NCBI GenBank assembly: GCA_938023905.1
Contig: CALJCO010000106.1
Span: 1 to 57,339 of the forward strand
Length of the DNA stretch: 57,339 nt
Reading direction: 5' to 3'
Origin: an uncultured Collinsella sp.
GTDB taxonomy: Bacteria; Actinomycetota; Coriobacteriia; Coriobacteriales; Coriobacteriaceae
Shown one piece after another: positions 15,614 to 24,487 of this stretch. Both the position numbers and the translations under genes were made by a program. The first letter of the stretch is position 1. Each line of letters begins with the position of its first letter. Below the pieces are notes generated by a model, which was not told the DNA's origin, made no database searches, and was given only the letters and a program-made list of their open reading frames with translations.

Positions 15614-16492
15614 ATGAACAAGCCGAGTGTTTCTGCCGGCGTCGTTGCCGGCGTTGCTCTGGGAGCCGCGGCGCTTGGTGCGGCCGCCGTCGCTGTTCGC
15701 GCCGCCTGCCTGCAGGTCGCGAGGACCCGCAATGGGTTGGCGCGTGTGAAGCGCGTGCACGATGAGAGCGGTGAGGAAGTCCGCGTGTTGGTGCAAGGCA
15801 GCGTCTACCAAAGCGCGACCTACGTTGGCGAGCGTTGGGCAGAGCCCGTCTTTGCGTACTATCGTGCGTTTGACGATGTGTTTGAGGCCGAGGATGCCAT
15901 GCGCGATGCTTATGGTCATGGCATCGACCGCATGCTTATGCTGGGCGGCGGAGGGTTTGCCTATCCCAAGTTCGCGCTGATGTCGCACGAGAGTTTGCGC
16001 ATGGACGTCATTGAGTACGACGCCGAGATTACACGTCTGGCGCGTCGTTGGTTCTACCTAGACGAGCTGGAGCACGCGGTGGGCGATCGCCTGCGGGTGA
16101 TTACCGCTGAGGCTCGCTCGTATCTGGGCGTGACGAGTGTGGGGCATCGTCGCTACGATGCGGTCGTGAGCGATTGCTTTGGCGGTGCCGAGCCCGTGCG
16201 CGAGCTGGCGACGATTGAGGCGCTGCGTTTGGTGCGGGGCAGCCTGAACCCCGGCGGTATCTATGCGGCCAATATCGTGAGTGCGAACGAGGGGAGCGAT
16301 GTGACGTTCCTGCGCGGTTGCGTTGCCACGGCGCTCGAGGTGTTTGCGCATGCCTGGGTGGTTCCCTGCGGCGACGCGGAATTTGGCGGCGAGGAGAACT
16401 ACCTGCTCATCGCCAGCGACGGCGACTATGTCTTCGCCGAAGCCGTGCCTTTTAACGCCGACTTCCTCGGCACCGTCCTTCACGACAAGTAA
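15614..16492 (+). CDS. Spermidine-synthase-like methyltransferase-fold protein with N-terminal anchor
   Basis: The 292-residue protein begins with a hydrophobic, Ala/Val-rich segment (about residues 8-32) that can anchor it. A Rossmann SAM-like domain follows, with MLMLGGGGFAYPKF, an acidic VIEYD strand end, and a DAVVSDCFGG segment. This is the pattern of the spermine/spermidine synthase superfamily, but the enzyme type cannot be assigned. It starts right after the Elp3 stop codon with AAAGGAG upstream, so it is co-translated with elp3. Whether it works with Elp3 is unknown. Confidence 0.7.
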   Translation: MNKPSVSAGVVAGVALGAAALGAAAVAVRAACLQVARTRNGLARVKRVHDESGEEVRVLVQGSVYQSATYVGERWAEPVFAYYRAFDDVFEAEDAMRDAYGHGIDRMLMLGGGGFAYPKFALMSHESLRMDVIEYDAEITRLARRWFYLDELEHAVGDRLRVITAEARSYLGVTSVGHRRYDAVVSDCFGGAEPVRELATIEALRLVRGSLNPGGIYAANIVSANEGSDVTFLRGCVATALEVFAHAWVVPCGDAEFGGEENYLLIASDGDYVFAEAVPFNADFLGTVLHDK

Positions 16493-16518
16493 GTCTCCCC
16501 GTACCAAAAAGACTGGTT

Positions 16519-18963
16519 TTATGTGTGGTCGCACCAGCCGAGAACGCGCTGCTTCATGCCTTCGATGTCGAGCACGCCTTCGGCAAAGCCCTTACGCACG
16601 AGCTCTTCGGGAACGAACTCATCGTAACGATCAAAGTAAGGCACTTCGCCGGGATAGACGAGCTCGATGGGATCGAAGTCCTTCTCGGCCTCGGCGGCGA
16701 GCACCTCAAAGAACGTCTCCTCGTCGGCCTTCATCTTAAACTGCATAAAGTACGGGCGTGACGGGTCAAGTCCGCGAAGGCCCAGTTCCGCGGCACACTT
16801 AATTTTGAGCATGCGCTCGAGCGCCAAAAAGGCGTAGCTGCCCAGCCAGGGGAAAAGTGCCCAGGTATCGCCGCCCAGGTTGATGAGCGGCTTAGTTCCC
16901 GCACCCGAAATATCGGCCGTATGACGAGCCTGCGCCAAGCGGGCTCTCGCGTTGCCCATAAGGTACGGATATGTCGCGTGCTCGTTGAGCGCCTTGCGCA
17001 TGCGCTCGAGTACGTGTGTATTGATGTCACCGGGGCAGTCGCCAAAGTAGGCCGGCACCCGGCCCTTGACCTGCGTGGCAAAGACGGTATGACGCTTCCA
17101 GTCCACTTCCTCGACAATCCAGCAGTGTCCGGCGATGGCGATGCGCTCACCGGGCGGTGGCGGATTGACGATCGTGCCCAACTCGGCCGACTCGCTGCGA
17201 ACGGTGAACTCCTCGTTTTCCTGGAATACGGCGTAGAACTTAAAGTTGTTAATGATGCGCTCGCCCGCGAGACCCACGATGAGCCCGCCACCCTCGGTGA
17301 CTTGGATATGGTCGATGGTAATGAGGTGACGCAGCAACACGCGATAGTCATCGGCCGAGATGCGATGGAAATAGCTGAGTGTGAGCACGCGCTGGGCAAG
17401 CTCTGCCGGCGTGAGTTCGCCGGTGCTGGCAAGCGTCGACATAGTCTGGTGATAGAGCAGACTGTAGGGGAGTCGATCGAGCTCGGGCGGCTCGACCCAC
17501 TTTTCCTCGCGATAGAGTTGTACGAGTGCGATGCCCTGGAGGAGCTTCCAGGGAATGGTCTCGGGCATCATCGTGCGCGGCTCGGGTTCTTCCTCGCGCA
17601 TGACGAACCACATCTCGGGCGGAAGATCGCGGCGTCCCGTGCGGCCCATACGCTGCAAAAAGGAGCTGACGGTAAACGGCGCATCGATCTGGAACGCGCG
17701 CTCCAGACGGCCGATATCGATGCCGAGTTCCAGCGTAGAGGTGGTGACGGTTGTCTGTGCCTGCTCCTCATCGCGCATGAGTTCCTCGGCCGTCTCGCGC
17801 AGCGATGCCGAAAGATTGCCATGGTGGATGAGGAAACGGTCGGGCTCGTGCCGGCTCTCGCAGTAGCTGCGCAGCATGGAGCACACGGCCTCTGCCTCCT
17901 CGCGCGAGTTGGCAAAGACCAGGCATTTGCGGCCGCGCGTATGCTCAAAGATATAACCCATGCCGGGGTCGGCGTTGTCGGGCGCCGTGTCGGTGGGGTT
18001 GAGAAGCGCCTGCTCGGTCGCACGTGGGATGTCGACTTCGCCCTCGGGGGCCGAGGAAGTGCGACGGTCTTTGGGAGCGGCCTTGCCCCGCGCCTGCTCA
18101 CGACGTTGACGGTGTTCTTCCTGTGTAAGCTGTCCGCTGTGGCACATGTCTTGTCCGGATGCGGGCAGCGCCGCGGGCGCCGCCGTCTCAATACGCTCGC
18201 AAGCAAGCACCTCGGCTTCTTGTGGACCTGTGCCTACGAATCCTCGCTGCTGAGCCTGGGGGCCCGAGTTGTAGAAGTGCTCCATGGAGATGCGCCACAC
18301 GCGGCGCGGTTCCTCAAAGCGGGGGATGATGCAACCGCGTCCCGTTCCCTGTGAGAGAAAGGCGCCCGTGCGCTCGGGGTCGCCGATGGTGGCAGAAAGG
18401 CCAATGCGGCGAGGCTGCACGCCGGCCATGCGCGAGAGTCGCTCGATAAGACAGAGCGTCTGACCGCCGCGGTCGCCGCGCATGAGCGAATGAACCTCGT
18501 CGATAACCACATAGCGCAGGTCGCAAAACATGCGCGGGATTGCCATGTGCTTATGGATCAGGAGCGCCTCGAGCGATTCGGGCGTAATCTGTAGGATACC
18601 GCTCGGCTTTTTGATGAGTTTGGCCTTGTGTGATTGTGAGACATCGCCATGCCAGTGCCGGACGGGGATATCGGCTTCTTCGCACAGGTCGTTGAGGCGG
18701 ACGAATTGGTCGTTGATGAGCGCCTTGAGGGGGCCAATGTAGAGGGCGCCCACGCTTGCGGGCGGGTTCTCCCAAAACTCGGTCAGGATGGGAAAGAAGG
18801 CTGCCTCGGTTTTGCCGGAAGCCGTTGACGCCGTCAGGAGCACATTGTCCTGTGTGTTGAAGATGGCATCTGCCGCCGCAACCTGGATAGAGCGCAAGCT
18901 CTCCCAATCGTGGGAGTAGATGAAGCCTTGGATAAACGGGGCGTAGCGGTCAAAGGCGTTCAC
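16519..18963 (-). CDS. Lhr-like SF2 helicase, SngC of a Shango-type defence system
   Basis: The 814-residue helicase has motif I ASTASGKT (residues 45-52), motif II DEVH, SATIGD, TSTLELGIDIG and QRMGRTGRR, the order of an Lhr-like DEAD/DEAH helicase. Between the two RecA domains is a long hydrophilic insert rich in Gln, Glu and Arg (about 250-330). A large C-terminal half follows with no family I can name further. The GTG at 18963 is chosen because AAAGGAGG precedes it; the longer ORF lacks a site. It is the last gene of the TerB / ATPase / helicase set. By family knowledge this gene order is the Shango anti-phage system. Confidence 0.85.
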   Translation of the reverse strand: MNAFDRYAPFIQGFIYSHDWESLRSIQVAAADAIFNTQDNVLLTASTASGKTEAAFFPILTEFWENPPASVGALYIGPLKALINDQFVRLNDLCEEADIPVRHWHGDVSQSHKAKLIKKPSGILQITPESLEALLIHKHMAIPRMFCDLRYVVIDEVHSLMRGDRGGQTLCLIERLSRMAGVQPRRIGLSATIGDPERTGAFLSQGTGRGCIIPRFEEPRRVWRISMEHFYNSGPQAQQRGFVGTGPQEAEVLACERIETAAPAALPASGQDMCHSGQLTQEEHRQRREQARGKAAPKDRRTSSAPEGEVDIPRATEQALLNPTDTAPDNADPGMGYIFEHTRGRKCLVFANSREEAEAVCSMLRSYCESRHEPDRFLIHHGNLSASLRETAEELMRDEEQAQTTVTTSTLELGIDIGRLERAFQIDAPFTVSSFLQRMGRTGRRDLPPEMWFVMREEEPEPRTMMPETIPWKLLQGIALVQLYREEKWVEPPELDRLPYSLLYHQTMSTLASTGELTPAELAQRVLTLSYFHRISADDYRVLLRHLITIDHIQVTEGGGLIVGLAGERIINNFKFYAVFQENEEFTVRSESAELGTIVNPPPPGERIAIAGHCWIVEEVDWKRHTVFATQVKGRVPAYFGDCPGDINTHVLERMRKALNEHATYPYLMGNARARLAQARHTADISGAGTKPLINLGGDTWALFPWLGSYAFLALERMLKIKCAAELGLRGLDPSRPYFMQFKMKADEETFFEVLAAEAEKDFDPIELVYPGEVPYFDRYDEFVPEELVRKGFAEGVLDIEGMKQRVLGWCDHT

Positions 18964-19044
18964 GGGGCCTCCTTTCAACAACGAATTTCTCAACGCGGCT
19001 GGCAACGGCTTGCTGCATTACTGCTTCAACGTTTGCCCAGATAA

Positions 19045-19081
19045 AACCTGCCAAAATAAACCTGTCCCTTTTTGGTAGGTT
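19045..19081 (-). terminator. Hairpin between sngB and sngC, terminator-like
   Basis: AACCTGCCAAAA (19045-19056) pairs with TTTTGGTAGGTT (19070-19081), one G-T pair inside. On the minus strand a TTTT run follows. It overlaps the sngB stop codon and its loop carries GGGACAG. It may lower helicase expression relative to the two upstream genes. Confidence 0.45.
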
Positions 19082-20384
19082 AGATGGTGAACTCGGCGAA
19101 GTTGCGGTCGCCGCCTGCGGTGCCGGTGTCGCCTGTTGCGGCTGCCGGCGCCAGCGCGTCGCCGCCGACGCTTTGCAGCAGCTCGGCCACGTTGGCGTCG
19201 GGGTTTTGGCATAGGATGTCGAGCAACTCGATAAAGTCACGAATGACCTCGCGCGGCGTCAGGTGCGTGTCGGCTCCCACACGACCGAACTCAATCTTGA
19301 GGAAGTCAACCAAGTCGTTTTCGGTCAGCGTGGGCGTCCAGCCAAAGTAGCCGGCGTGAATTTGCATGAGTTTTTCGATCAGCACCAGCAACTCCTCGTA
19401 GGTGAGTGGTTGCAGGCGGATGATGGGCGCAAGCATGTCCTTAAGGTCCTCGCGCGCAAAGCGGCCCTGGGCGAGTCGGCTGCGTAGGGCCTCGTAGGAA
19501 AACACACCGCGGCGGCGGTCCTCGATGGAGGTCGGCGTGCCACCCATGATCATGCCCAGGTACTGCGCCTTGCCCTGAAGTGTGTCGTTGTACATGGTCA
19601 GGATCTTCTCGTAGTTGTACTGGCGCGTGATGGCGTTGGGAATCTTATACAGATTCACGAGCTCGTCGATGAGCACCAGCATGCCCTTGTAGCCGCTGCA
19701 AACCAAAAAACGCGCGATGAGTTTGACGTAGTCGTACCAGTCATCGTCGCTGATGATGGTTGAGGACCCCAGTTCGGCGCGAGCCTCGCTCTTGGTGCGG
19801 TATTCGCCGCGGATCCATTTGGTCACGCGGCTCATGGCCTCTTCGTCGCCCTCGGATACGGCCGTGCGATAGCGGCGAAGCATGCGGGTGAAGTCGAAGC
19901 CGTGGACCATCTCCTCGAGCGGGGTCAGTTGGGCATTGACGACCGACTCGTCGACGTTGGCACACGAGGCGACCCAGCGATCCAGAATAAGGTTGAGCGC
20001 ACCGCCCTCGGGGCGCGTCTTGGTCGATATATTGCGGATGAGCTCGCGGTAGGTGGCAAGGCCCTGCCCCTGACCGCCCTGCAGGCGTCGCTCGGGCGAC
20101 AAGTCGGCATCGGCGACGACGAATCCCTCGCCCATGGCGTGCGTGCGGATGGTCTGGAGCAAAAAGCTCTTACCGGCGCCGTAGCGACCGACTAAAAAGC
20201 GGAAGCTCGCGCCGCCATCGGCGATGAGACTTAAATCGGTGAGCAGGGCGCGGATCTCGACCTCGCGCCCTACGGTGATGTAAGGAAGGCCGATGCGCGG
20301 GACCACGCCGCCCTTGAGCGAGTTGAGAATGACGGCAGCGACGCGCTTGGGCACGCGGGGTGCTGCGGATGCGGTATCACTCAT
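19080..20384 (-). CDS. DUF2791/BrxD-type P-loop ATPase, SngB of a Shango-type system
   Basis: The 434-residue protein has a Walker A motif GRYGAGKS (residues 66-73) and a Walker B LVLIDE (236-241), in the layout of the DUF2791 ATPases known from Pgl/BREX (BrxD) and Shango loci. The N-terminal part (VVPRIGLPYITVGRE) and the LSPERRLQGG region are typical of this family. It overlaps the TerB gene by eight bases, so the two are translationally coupled. No PglX methylase or PglZ phosphatase lies nearby, which separates this locus from BREX. An ATP-driven role with the helicase on invading DNA is inferred. Confidence 0.85.
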   Translation of the reverse strand: MSDTASAAPRVPKRVAAVILNSLKGGVVPRIGLPYITVGREVEIRALLTDLSLIADGGASFRFLVGRYGAGKSFLLQTIRTHAMGEGFVVADADLSPERRLQGGQGQGLATYRELIRNISTKTRPEGGALNLILDRWVASCANVDESVVNAQLTPLEEMVHGFDFTRMLRRYRTAVSEGDEEAMSRVTKWIRGEYRTKSEARAELGSSTIISDDDWYDYVKLIARFLVCSGYKGMLVLIDELVNLYKIPNAITRQYNYEKILTMYNDTLQGKAQYLGMIMGGTPTSIEDRRRGVFSYEALRSRLAQGRFAREDLKDMLAPIIRLQPLTYEELLVLIEKLMQIHAGYFGWTPTLTENDLVDFLKIEFGRVGADTHLTPREVIRDFIELLDILCQNPDANVAELLQSVGGDALAPAAATGDTGTAGGDRNFAEFTI

Positions 20385-22116
20385 GGTCTAGGTATCCTCT
20401 CACGTCTGCTTCGTAGTCCTCGATAATCTGCGGCCCTGCCGCGCCGAATTCGATAACGGTGTCTCCCACCAGGTCAAAGAGCGCCTCGTTGATGGTATCG
20501 ACAAGCATGTCCTCACTCTTGCCCGACTGCGCCACCGCCGATGCCGTCTGCGCTGCGTTTTGCTCGAGTAGTGCTCGAAGATAGGCGTCTGCGGCGGGAT
20601 CGAGTGCGGACGCGGTGTCAGCGGACGTGGGTGCTGGTGCGAGGAGCGGGGCCACGACGCCAAACTGCTCGGTGGAGATGGTCGGCTCGCTAGCCTCGTC
20701 CTGCTGCATGGTCGTCGCGACTGGTTCGGCGATCGTGCCGGCCACGGGCTTGGCTTCCCGTCGTTCGGCAACTGTCACCTCGGCATCCGCAAGCGTGCCG
20801 TCCTCGCGTTCCTCGTCGATCAAAAGCGCTTCGCGCGTTTGTGCGGCAGCGCTCCGAATGTGCCCCAGCTGGCTCAAATCGATATCGATCTTGACGGGCT
20901 GGTGTGCGGCGTCCCACGAAAGCCATGCCACAATCTCGTCATCGATAATCTTGGCCAGATATTTGGGGACCTTTTCTTCCTTAAGGGGATGGGCGGGGTC
21001 CAGCGCCAGGCGCAGGCGTTGGTCGCAGGCGCGCATCATTTCACCGAGCTTGCTGCTCTTTTGCCTGCTACCGTGAATCCGCATGCATTCCCAAAAACCG
21101 TTTTGGCAACGGTAGATATGGATGGGGTCCAGACGGTATTCGCAGTCCTCGTGGCGCTCGGGCGCAAAGAATACGGCCGAGGCAAACATGGTGTAGGGCA
21201 TGGCCGTCTCCTCCCCAAATAAACTTGCCACGATGCCGGTCTTTCGGTGCGTGTCATAGTAGCGCGCCATGCGGACATACACGGCGCACGCCACGTGGCG
21301 CAGATCACGGTGGTGGCTGCGGTCGAGCCGCGAGCTACTTAGGTTGTACGTGGAGAGGGCGTTGATGGCGGCCATGAGTCGCTCCTCGCGCACCTCATCG
21401 GGCGGAAGGGGGAGCGTGGGCTCGGAGGTTTTGCGACGCTTAGGGGTCTGGCCGGACGGTGCCGGTACAAGGTCTCGTGCCGCGCGCCGCAGTTCGATAA
21501 GGGCGTTATCGAACATGACGGTTTTAGAGTCGCGAAGCAGCTTGGGGTCGAGCCCGTGGAACACGGCGTAATCTTGCAGCCACACGCGCGCAAACCGGTC
21601 GATGCCGGGCTCGAAGGCGCGATAGACATCCCAAAAAGCCTTGATCTTGTTAAAACCATCGAGTGGATTATCTACGCCAATGCCGCAGATCAGCTCATAG
21701 AGATACAGAAAGGCAAAGGACGTAGACGTTTCCTCGACGGTTCCGCGGCGCACTTGGGCACGCCAGGTAAAGTAGCCGCGCAGTTGCCGGTCGCTCATGG
21801 CGTTGTAGGTGGGAAAGTACGACTTAAAGGTGCCGTTGTAGGGACAGTCGTCCTCAAAGTCGGCCATCAGCAGGCCCTGGCGGTAAAAAAGCTCGGCTTC
21901 CGAAAGCCAGCGGCCCGCACCGCCCTTGGGGTCATCCTGCCAGCGCGATATCTCGCGCATTTTACGGTACTGGTCGGGGAGGAAATTCTGCATCTGTCGG
22001 CCGGTTTTGAGAATCGGCTCGTCTGCGTAGGTTTCGTTTGAGAAGCGGGCGGACTGATGGGTCCGGGCCTCGGCCATAATGCGCTCGATGAGCATCTTGA
22101 TGTCCTGGTCGGCCAC
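20377..22116 (-). CDS. TerB-N/TerB-C domain protein, SngA of a Shango-type system
   Basis: The 579-residue protein has a TerB N-terminal domain (about residues 25-260; the WLSEAELFYRQGLLMADFEDDCPY region and the YFTWRAQVRRG segment) and a TerB-C tail (DTINEALFDLVGDTVIEF, then IIEDYEADVRGYL). A Pro/Ala/Thr-rich linker precedes the tail. TerB-N proteins occur with a DUF2791 ATPase and an SF2 helicase in predicted conflict loci, and this triad is the Shango system. The GTG at 22116 has GAGGAGGAG upstream. It is the first gene of the operon; the 87-base gap before it carries an inverted repeat and a possible -10. Confidence 0.85.
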   Translation of the reverse strand: MADQDIKMLIERIMAEARTHQSARFSNETYADEPILKTGRQMQNFLPDQYRKMREISRWQDDPKGGAGRWLSEAELFYRQGLLMADFEDDCPYNGTFKSYFPTYNAMSDRQLRGYFTWRAQVRRGTVEETSTSFAFLYLYELICGIGVDNPLDGFNKIKAFWDVYRAFEPGIDRFARVWLQDYAVFHGLDPKLLRDSKTVMFDNALIELRRAARDLVPAPSGQTPKRRKTSEPTLPLPPDEVREERLMAAINALSTYNLSSSRLDRSHHRDLRHVACAVYVRMARYYDTHRKTGIVASLFGEETAMPYTMFASAVFFAPERHEDCEYRLDPIHIYRCQNGFWECMRIHGSRQKSSKLGEMMRACDQRLRLALDPAHPLKEEKVPKYLAKIIDDEIVAWLSWDAAHQPVKIDIDLSQLGHIRSAAAQTREALLIDEEREDGTLADAEVTVAERREAKPVAGTIAEPVATTMQQDEASEPTISTEQFGVVAPLLAPAPTSADTASALDPAADAYLRALLEQNAAQTASAVAQSGKSEDMLVDTINEALFDLVGDTVIEFGAAGPQIIEDYEADVRGYLDHE

Positions 22117-22130
22117 CGCTCCTCCTCTCG

Positions 22131-22196
22131 AACGCAGCTACGGTGACCTCATATCATAGCACAGCATCAAACAGATGTTCGAGATACCGCTGCGTT
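22131..22196 (-). promoter_or_regulatory. Inverted repeat and candidate promoter upstream of the Shango operon
   Basis: AACGCAGC (22131-22138) and GCTGCGTT (22189-22196) form an 8-bp inverted repeat. Between them, on the minus strand, lies a possible -10 box TATGAT. No convincing -35 is seen. The repeat could be an operator or a terminator stem for the DUF554 gene. Confidence 0.3.
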
Positions 22197-22203
22197 GCTA
22201 GAT

Positions 22204-22920
22204 TTAGAACAGGAGGGCGTATATGACGGCGATGACGACGGAGGGAAGCATATTGGCCGTGCGGAAGGTCTGAGGACGGATGAGGTTGACGCCGACGCAG
22301 AAGATGAGCATGGAGCCTACGAGCGAAAGGCTGTTGAGGGCTGCTGTGGTCATGATGGGGGAGAGCGCGCCGGCAAACAACGTGATCGTCCCCTGGAACA
22401 CGGCGACGGGCAGGGCGGAGAAGATGCAGCCGCGGCCAAGCGAGGCCGTCATGGTGCAGACGATGATGCAGTCCAGTGCGCCCTTGAGGGCAAGCGTTGA
22501 CCAGTCGCCGAGCAGGCCGTCCTGGATCGATCCCACAATGGCCATGGCGCCGATGCACACGGTGAGTGAAGTCGAGACAAAAGCGTTGGTGAACTCGTTA
22601 TCGCCCTCACTGCCAGTCTTGCGCTTGAGCCATTCGCCAAGGTTCTCGATGGCGGCCTCCAAGTTGATGGCCTCGCCGATGAGCGAACCGAGCGCAAATG
22701 AGACGATGAGCATGGTGGTACCGGTGGTCGCTAGCGCCTTTCCATCGATGATGAGCATCTTTTGCATGGTGCCGCCCAGGCCGATAAACAGGACGCACAG
22801 CCCCGATGCTTTCATGAGCGTGTCTTGGATGCGCGGTGTAATGAAGCGGCCGCCCGCTAATCCCAAAAGACCGCCCGCAACTAAAAGCGCAACGTTGATG
22901 ATTGTTCCCAAGCCCGGCAT
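22204..22920 (-). CDS. DUF554 integral membrane protein
   Basis: The 238-residue protein is hydrophobic with about seven membrane segments. It has the family start MPGLGTIINVALLVAGGLLG and a conserved TVCIGAMAIVGSIQDG region, matching DUF554 (YdfK-like) membrane proteins, whose function is not known (transport has been suggested). The ATG at 22920 has AGGAGGG upstream; the longer reading has none. It lies between the Shango operon and the surface-protein operon, all on the same strand, and appears to have its own promoter region with a palindrome at 22990-23015. Confidence 0.85.
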   Translation of the reverse strand: MPGLGTIINVALLVAGGLLGLAGGRFITPRIQDTLMKASGLCVLFIGLGGTMQKMLIIDGKALATTGTTMLIVSFALGSLIGEAINLEAAIENLGEWLKRKTGSEGDNEFTNAFVSTSLTVCIGAMAIVGSIQDGLLGDWSTLALKGALDCIIVCTMTASLGRGCIFSALPVAVFQGTITLFAGALSPIMTTAALNSLSLVGSMLIFCVGVNLIRPQTFRTANMLPSVVIAVIYALLF

Positions 22921-22989
22921 GAGCCCTCCTGTATTGATGCCAACGTGGCAATCGTAGCAGAACGAAATGCGAGGCACATCGCGACTCAT

Positions 22990-23015
22990 CTAATACGTTA
23001 TATAAGTGGTATTAG
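22990..23015. promoter_or_regulatory. AT-rich palindrome, candidate operator of the DUF554 gene
   Basis: CTAATAC and GTATTAG form a 7-bp inverted repeat with a 12-base spacer holding TATATA. It lies 70 bases upstream of the DUF554 start and just after the surface operon, in an AT-rich patch. GntR-type repressors use similar AT-rich operators. Confidence 0.4.
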
Positions 23016-23038
23016 GAATGATGCGCAGCATTTAAGCC

Positions 23039-24469
23039 TCAGGTGGTTGTCGGGACATAGGGGTAGTAGTCAAAGCGCAGTGTCATAAGCCGCTGCGGGG
23101 ATTCAATAGCCGCGGCGATGATATTGGCATCGCGGGCACGATCAAACCCTTCGAGTTCGATCTGATACGAGACGTCTTGCATAATGTCCAGACGTCGCCA
23201 GGCTAGAAGTGTGTCGCCATCGAATTCCAAGGTCTTGCCTCCGTCTGGGGCAACGGCGTATAGACGCAGTTTAGCGGTGGTTGCAGGGTCGACAACCGTG
23301 ACCTTTTTAATTTCGTTTCGAGTATTCTTGGCGCCCAACAAGGTGAGCAGTGTTGGGGCCACGACCTCGCCCGATGGCAAAAAGACGACTTCGATGGATT
23401 CGGGAAATGCGATGATGGCCGACTTGCGGACGGGCTGATTGGCGGCGGCAACTTCGATGTTTGCAGCATCGATGACCTCTGTGTGGTCGAGGGCGGCAAG
23501 CACGCAGCAGTTACCTTCATCGATCTCCTGAGGATCAGCAAGTCCCAGACTGTCCGCGAGCTCGGGATCGTTTGGACCGGTAGCGGGCTCATTCGGTGCT
23601 TCGAAAGAAGCTGGGACGCTGTTTGTCGGCGACGGCGTGTCGCCCGCACCTGCTTCTTTGTCCGTGCTCTCTTCTTGTATGGTTGCGTTGATGGGTTCGT
23701 CGTTTGAGGGGAGCGTCTTGGCGTCAAGCGCGGAGGGGGCAATCCCGATGGCTCCGGATCCGTTCCACTCCATCTCGAGAAGCGCCGGGTCGGCAAGAAT
23801 GCGTTGCCTGCCTAGCGTGTGGGTATCGATCGCAATAGGGCCTGCCTCCGTCCCGCGCGTAAGGCTGAGCGATCCGGCCGGCTTCTCGAAATGAATGTCT
23901 GTGTCTTCGGTACTGGCGGCGTAGAACAGCAGGGATGCTTCTCCCGCCGCGATGGCATCGGTGCCCGCCTTGGTCAGCCGCAGCGATGCCGTGAATGAGA
24001 GGGTGGGCTGCACATCGTCTGCATTCGCGGCGGCGCAGCCCAGACATATACCGCCTCCTTTCTCGAAAAACGCACCGTCGAAGGCGACCTTCGCTCCGTT
24101 CGCCGAGTCATCGACCGAAGCGATATCGATGCGCAACCCCAAATCGCACGGATCGCCATCTGCATCGAGCACAATCGAGCGCCATGTGCAGACGGCGCAC
24201 CCCGCCTGGGAGCCGTTTGCCTTGTTCGAACGATTGATATCCACGACTATCGAGCCGTCCGTATTACGACGAAGGCATCCCGAGGTTGAGATTGCGGCCT
24301 GTGCAATCGAAAAACGCTTACACGCAATGGCGCTCGACGGATTTGGTGCGGAGCTTAGGGCTGCTGGTAAGGAGTCTGCCATGACGGGAGTCGCCCAAGC
24401 GGCGACAGGCGTTCCGGTTGCGAGCGCGCCGCAGAGTGCGACGACGGGCAAAAGGTTCTTCGATGCCAT
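23039..24469 (-). CDS. Large secreted protein of unknown function, WxL-like C-terminal domain
   Basis: The 476-residue protein has a signal peptide (MASKNLLPVVALCGALATGTPVAAWA and its AWA cleavage area). A Cys-rich first half carries CAVC, CLGC and CC, nine Cys after the signal peptide in all. An acidic Pro/Thr/Glu linker follows at about residues 240-310. The C-terminal part (FPESIEVVFLPSGEVVAP, a run of beta strands, then LMTLRFDYYPY) resembles in pattern the protein encoded at 24750, so both may share a WxL-like beta domain; this comparison is by eye. AAGGAG precedes the ATG. It is the last gene of the five-gene operon. I do not recognise a family. Confidence 0.6.
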   Translation of the reverse strand: MASKNLLPVVALCGALATGTPVAAWATPVMADSLPAALSSAPNPSSAIACKRFSIAQAAISTSGCLRRNTDGSIVVDINRSNKANGSQAGCAVCTWRSIVLDADGDPCDLGLRIDIASVDDSANGAKVAFDGAFFEKGGGICLGCAAANADDVQPTLSFTASLRLTKAGTDAIAAGEASLLFYAASTEDTDIHFEKPAGSLSLTRGTEAGPIAIDTHTLGRQRILADPALLEMEWNGSGAIGIAPSALDAKTLPSNDEPINATIQEESTDKEAGAGDTPSPTNSVPASFEAPNEPATGPNDPELADSLGLADPQEIDEGNCCVLAALDHTEVIDAANIEVAAANQPVRKSAIIAFPESIEVVFLPSGEVVAPTLLTLLGAKNTRNEIKKVTVVDPATTAKLRLYAVAPDGGKTLEFDGDTLLAWRRLDIMQDVSYQIELEGFDRARDANIIAAAIESPQRLMTLRFDYYPYVPTTT

Positions 24470-24487
24470 GGGGTCTCCTTAGCTAAT

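Noticed and set aside
13556..15988. 810-codon minus-strand frame opposite elp3
   Set aside because: Shadow of a confidently identified gene; crosses two genes and a terminator.
16519..22116. BREX/Pgl system
   Set aside because: The ATPase and helicase recall BrxD/BrxHI, but PglX, PglZ and PglW are absent and a TerB-N protein is present, which fits Shango better.
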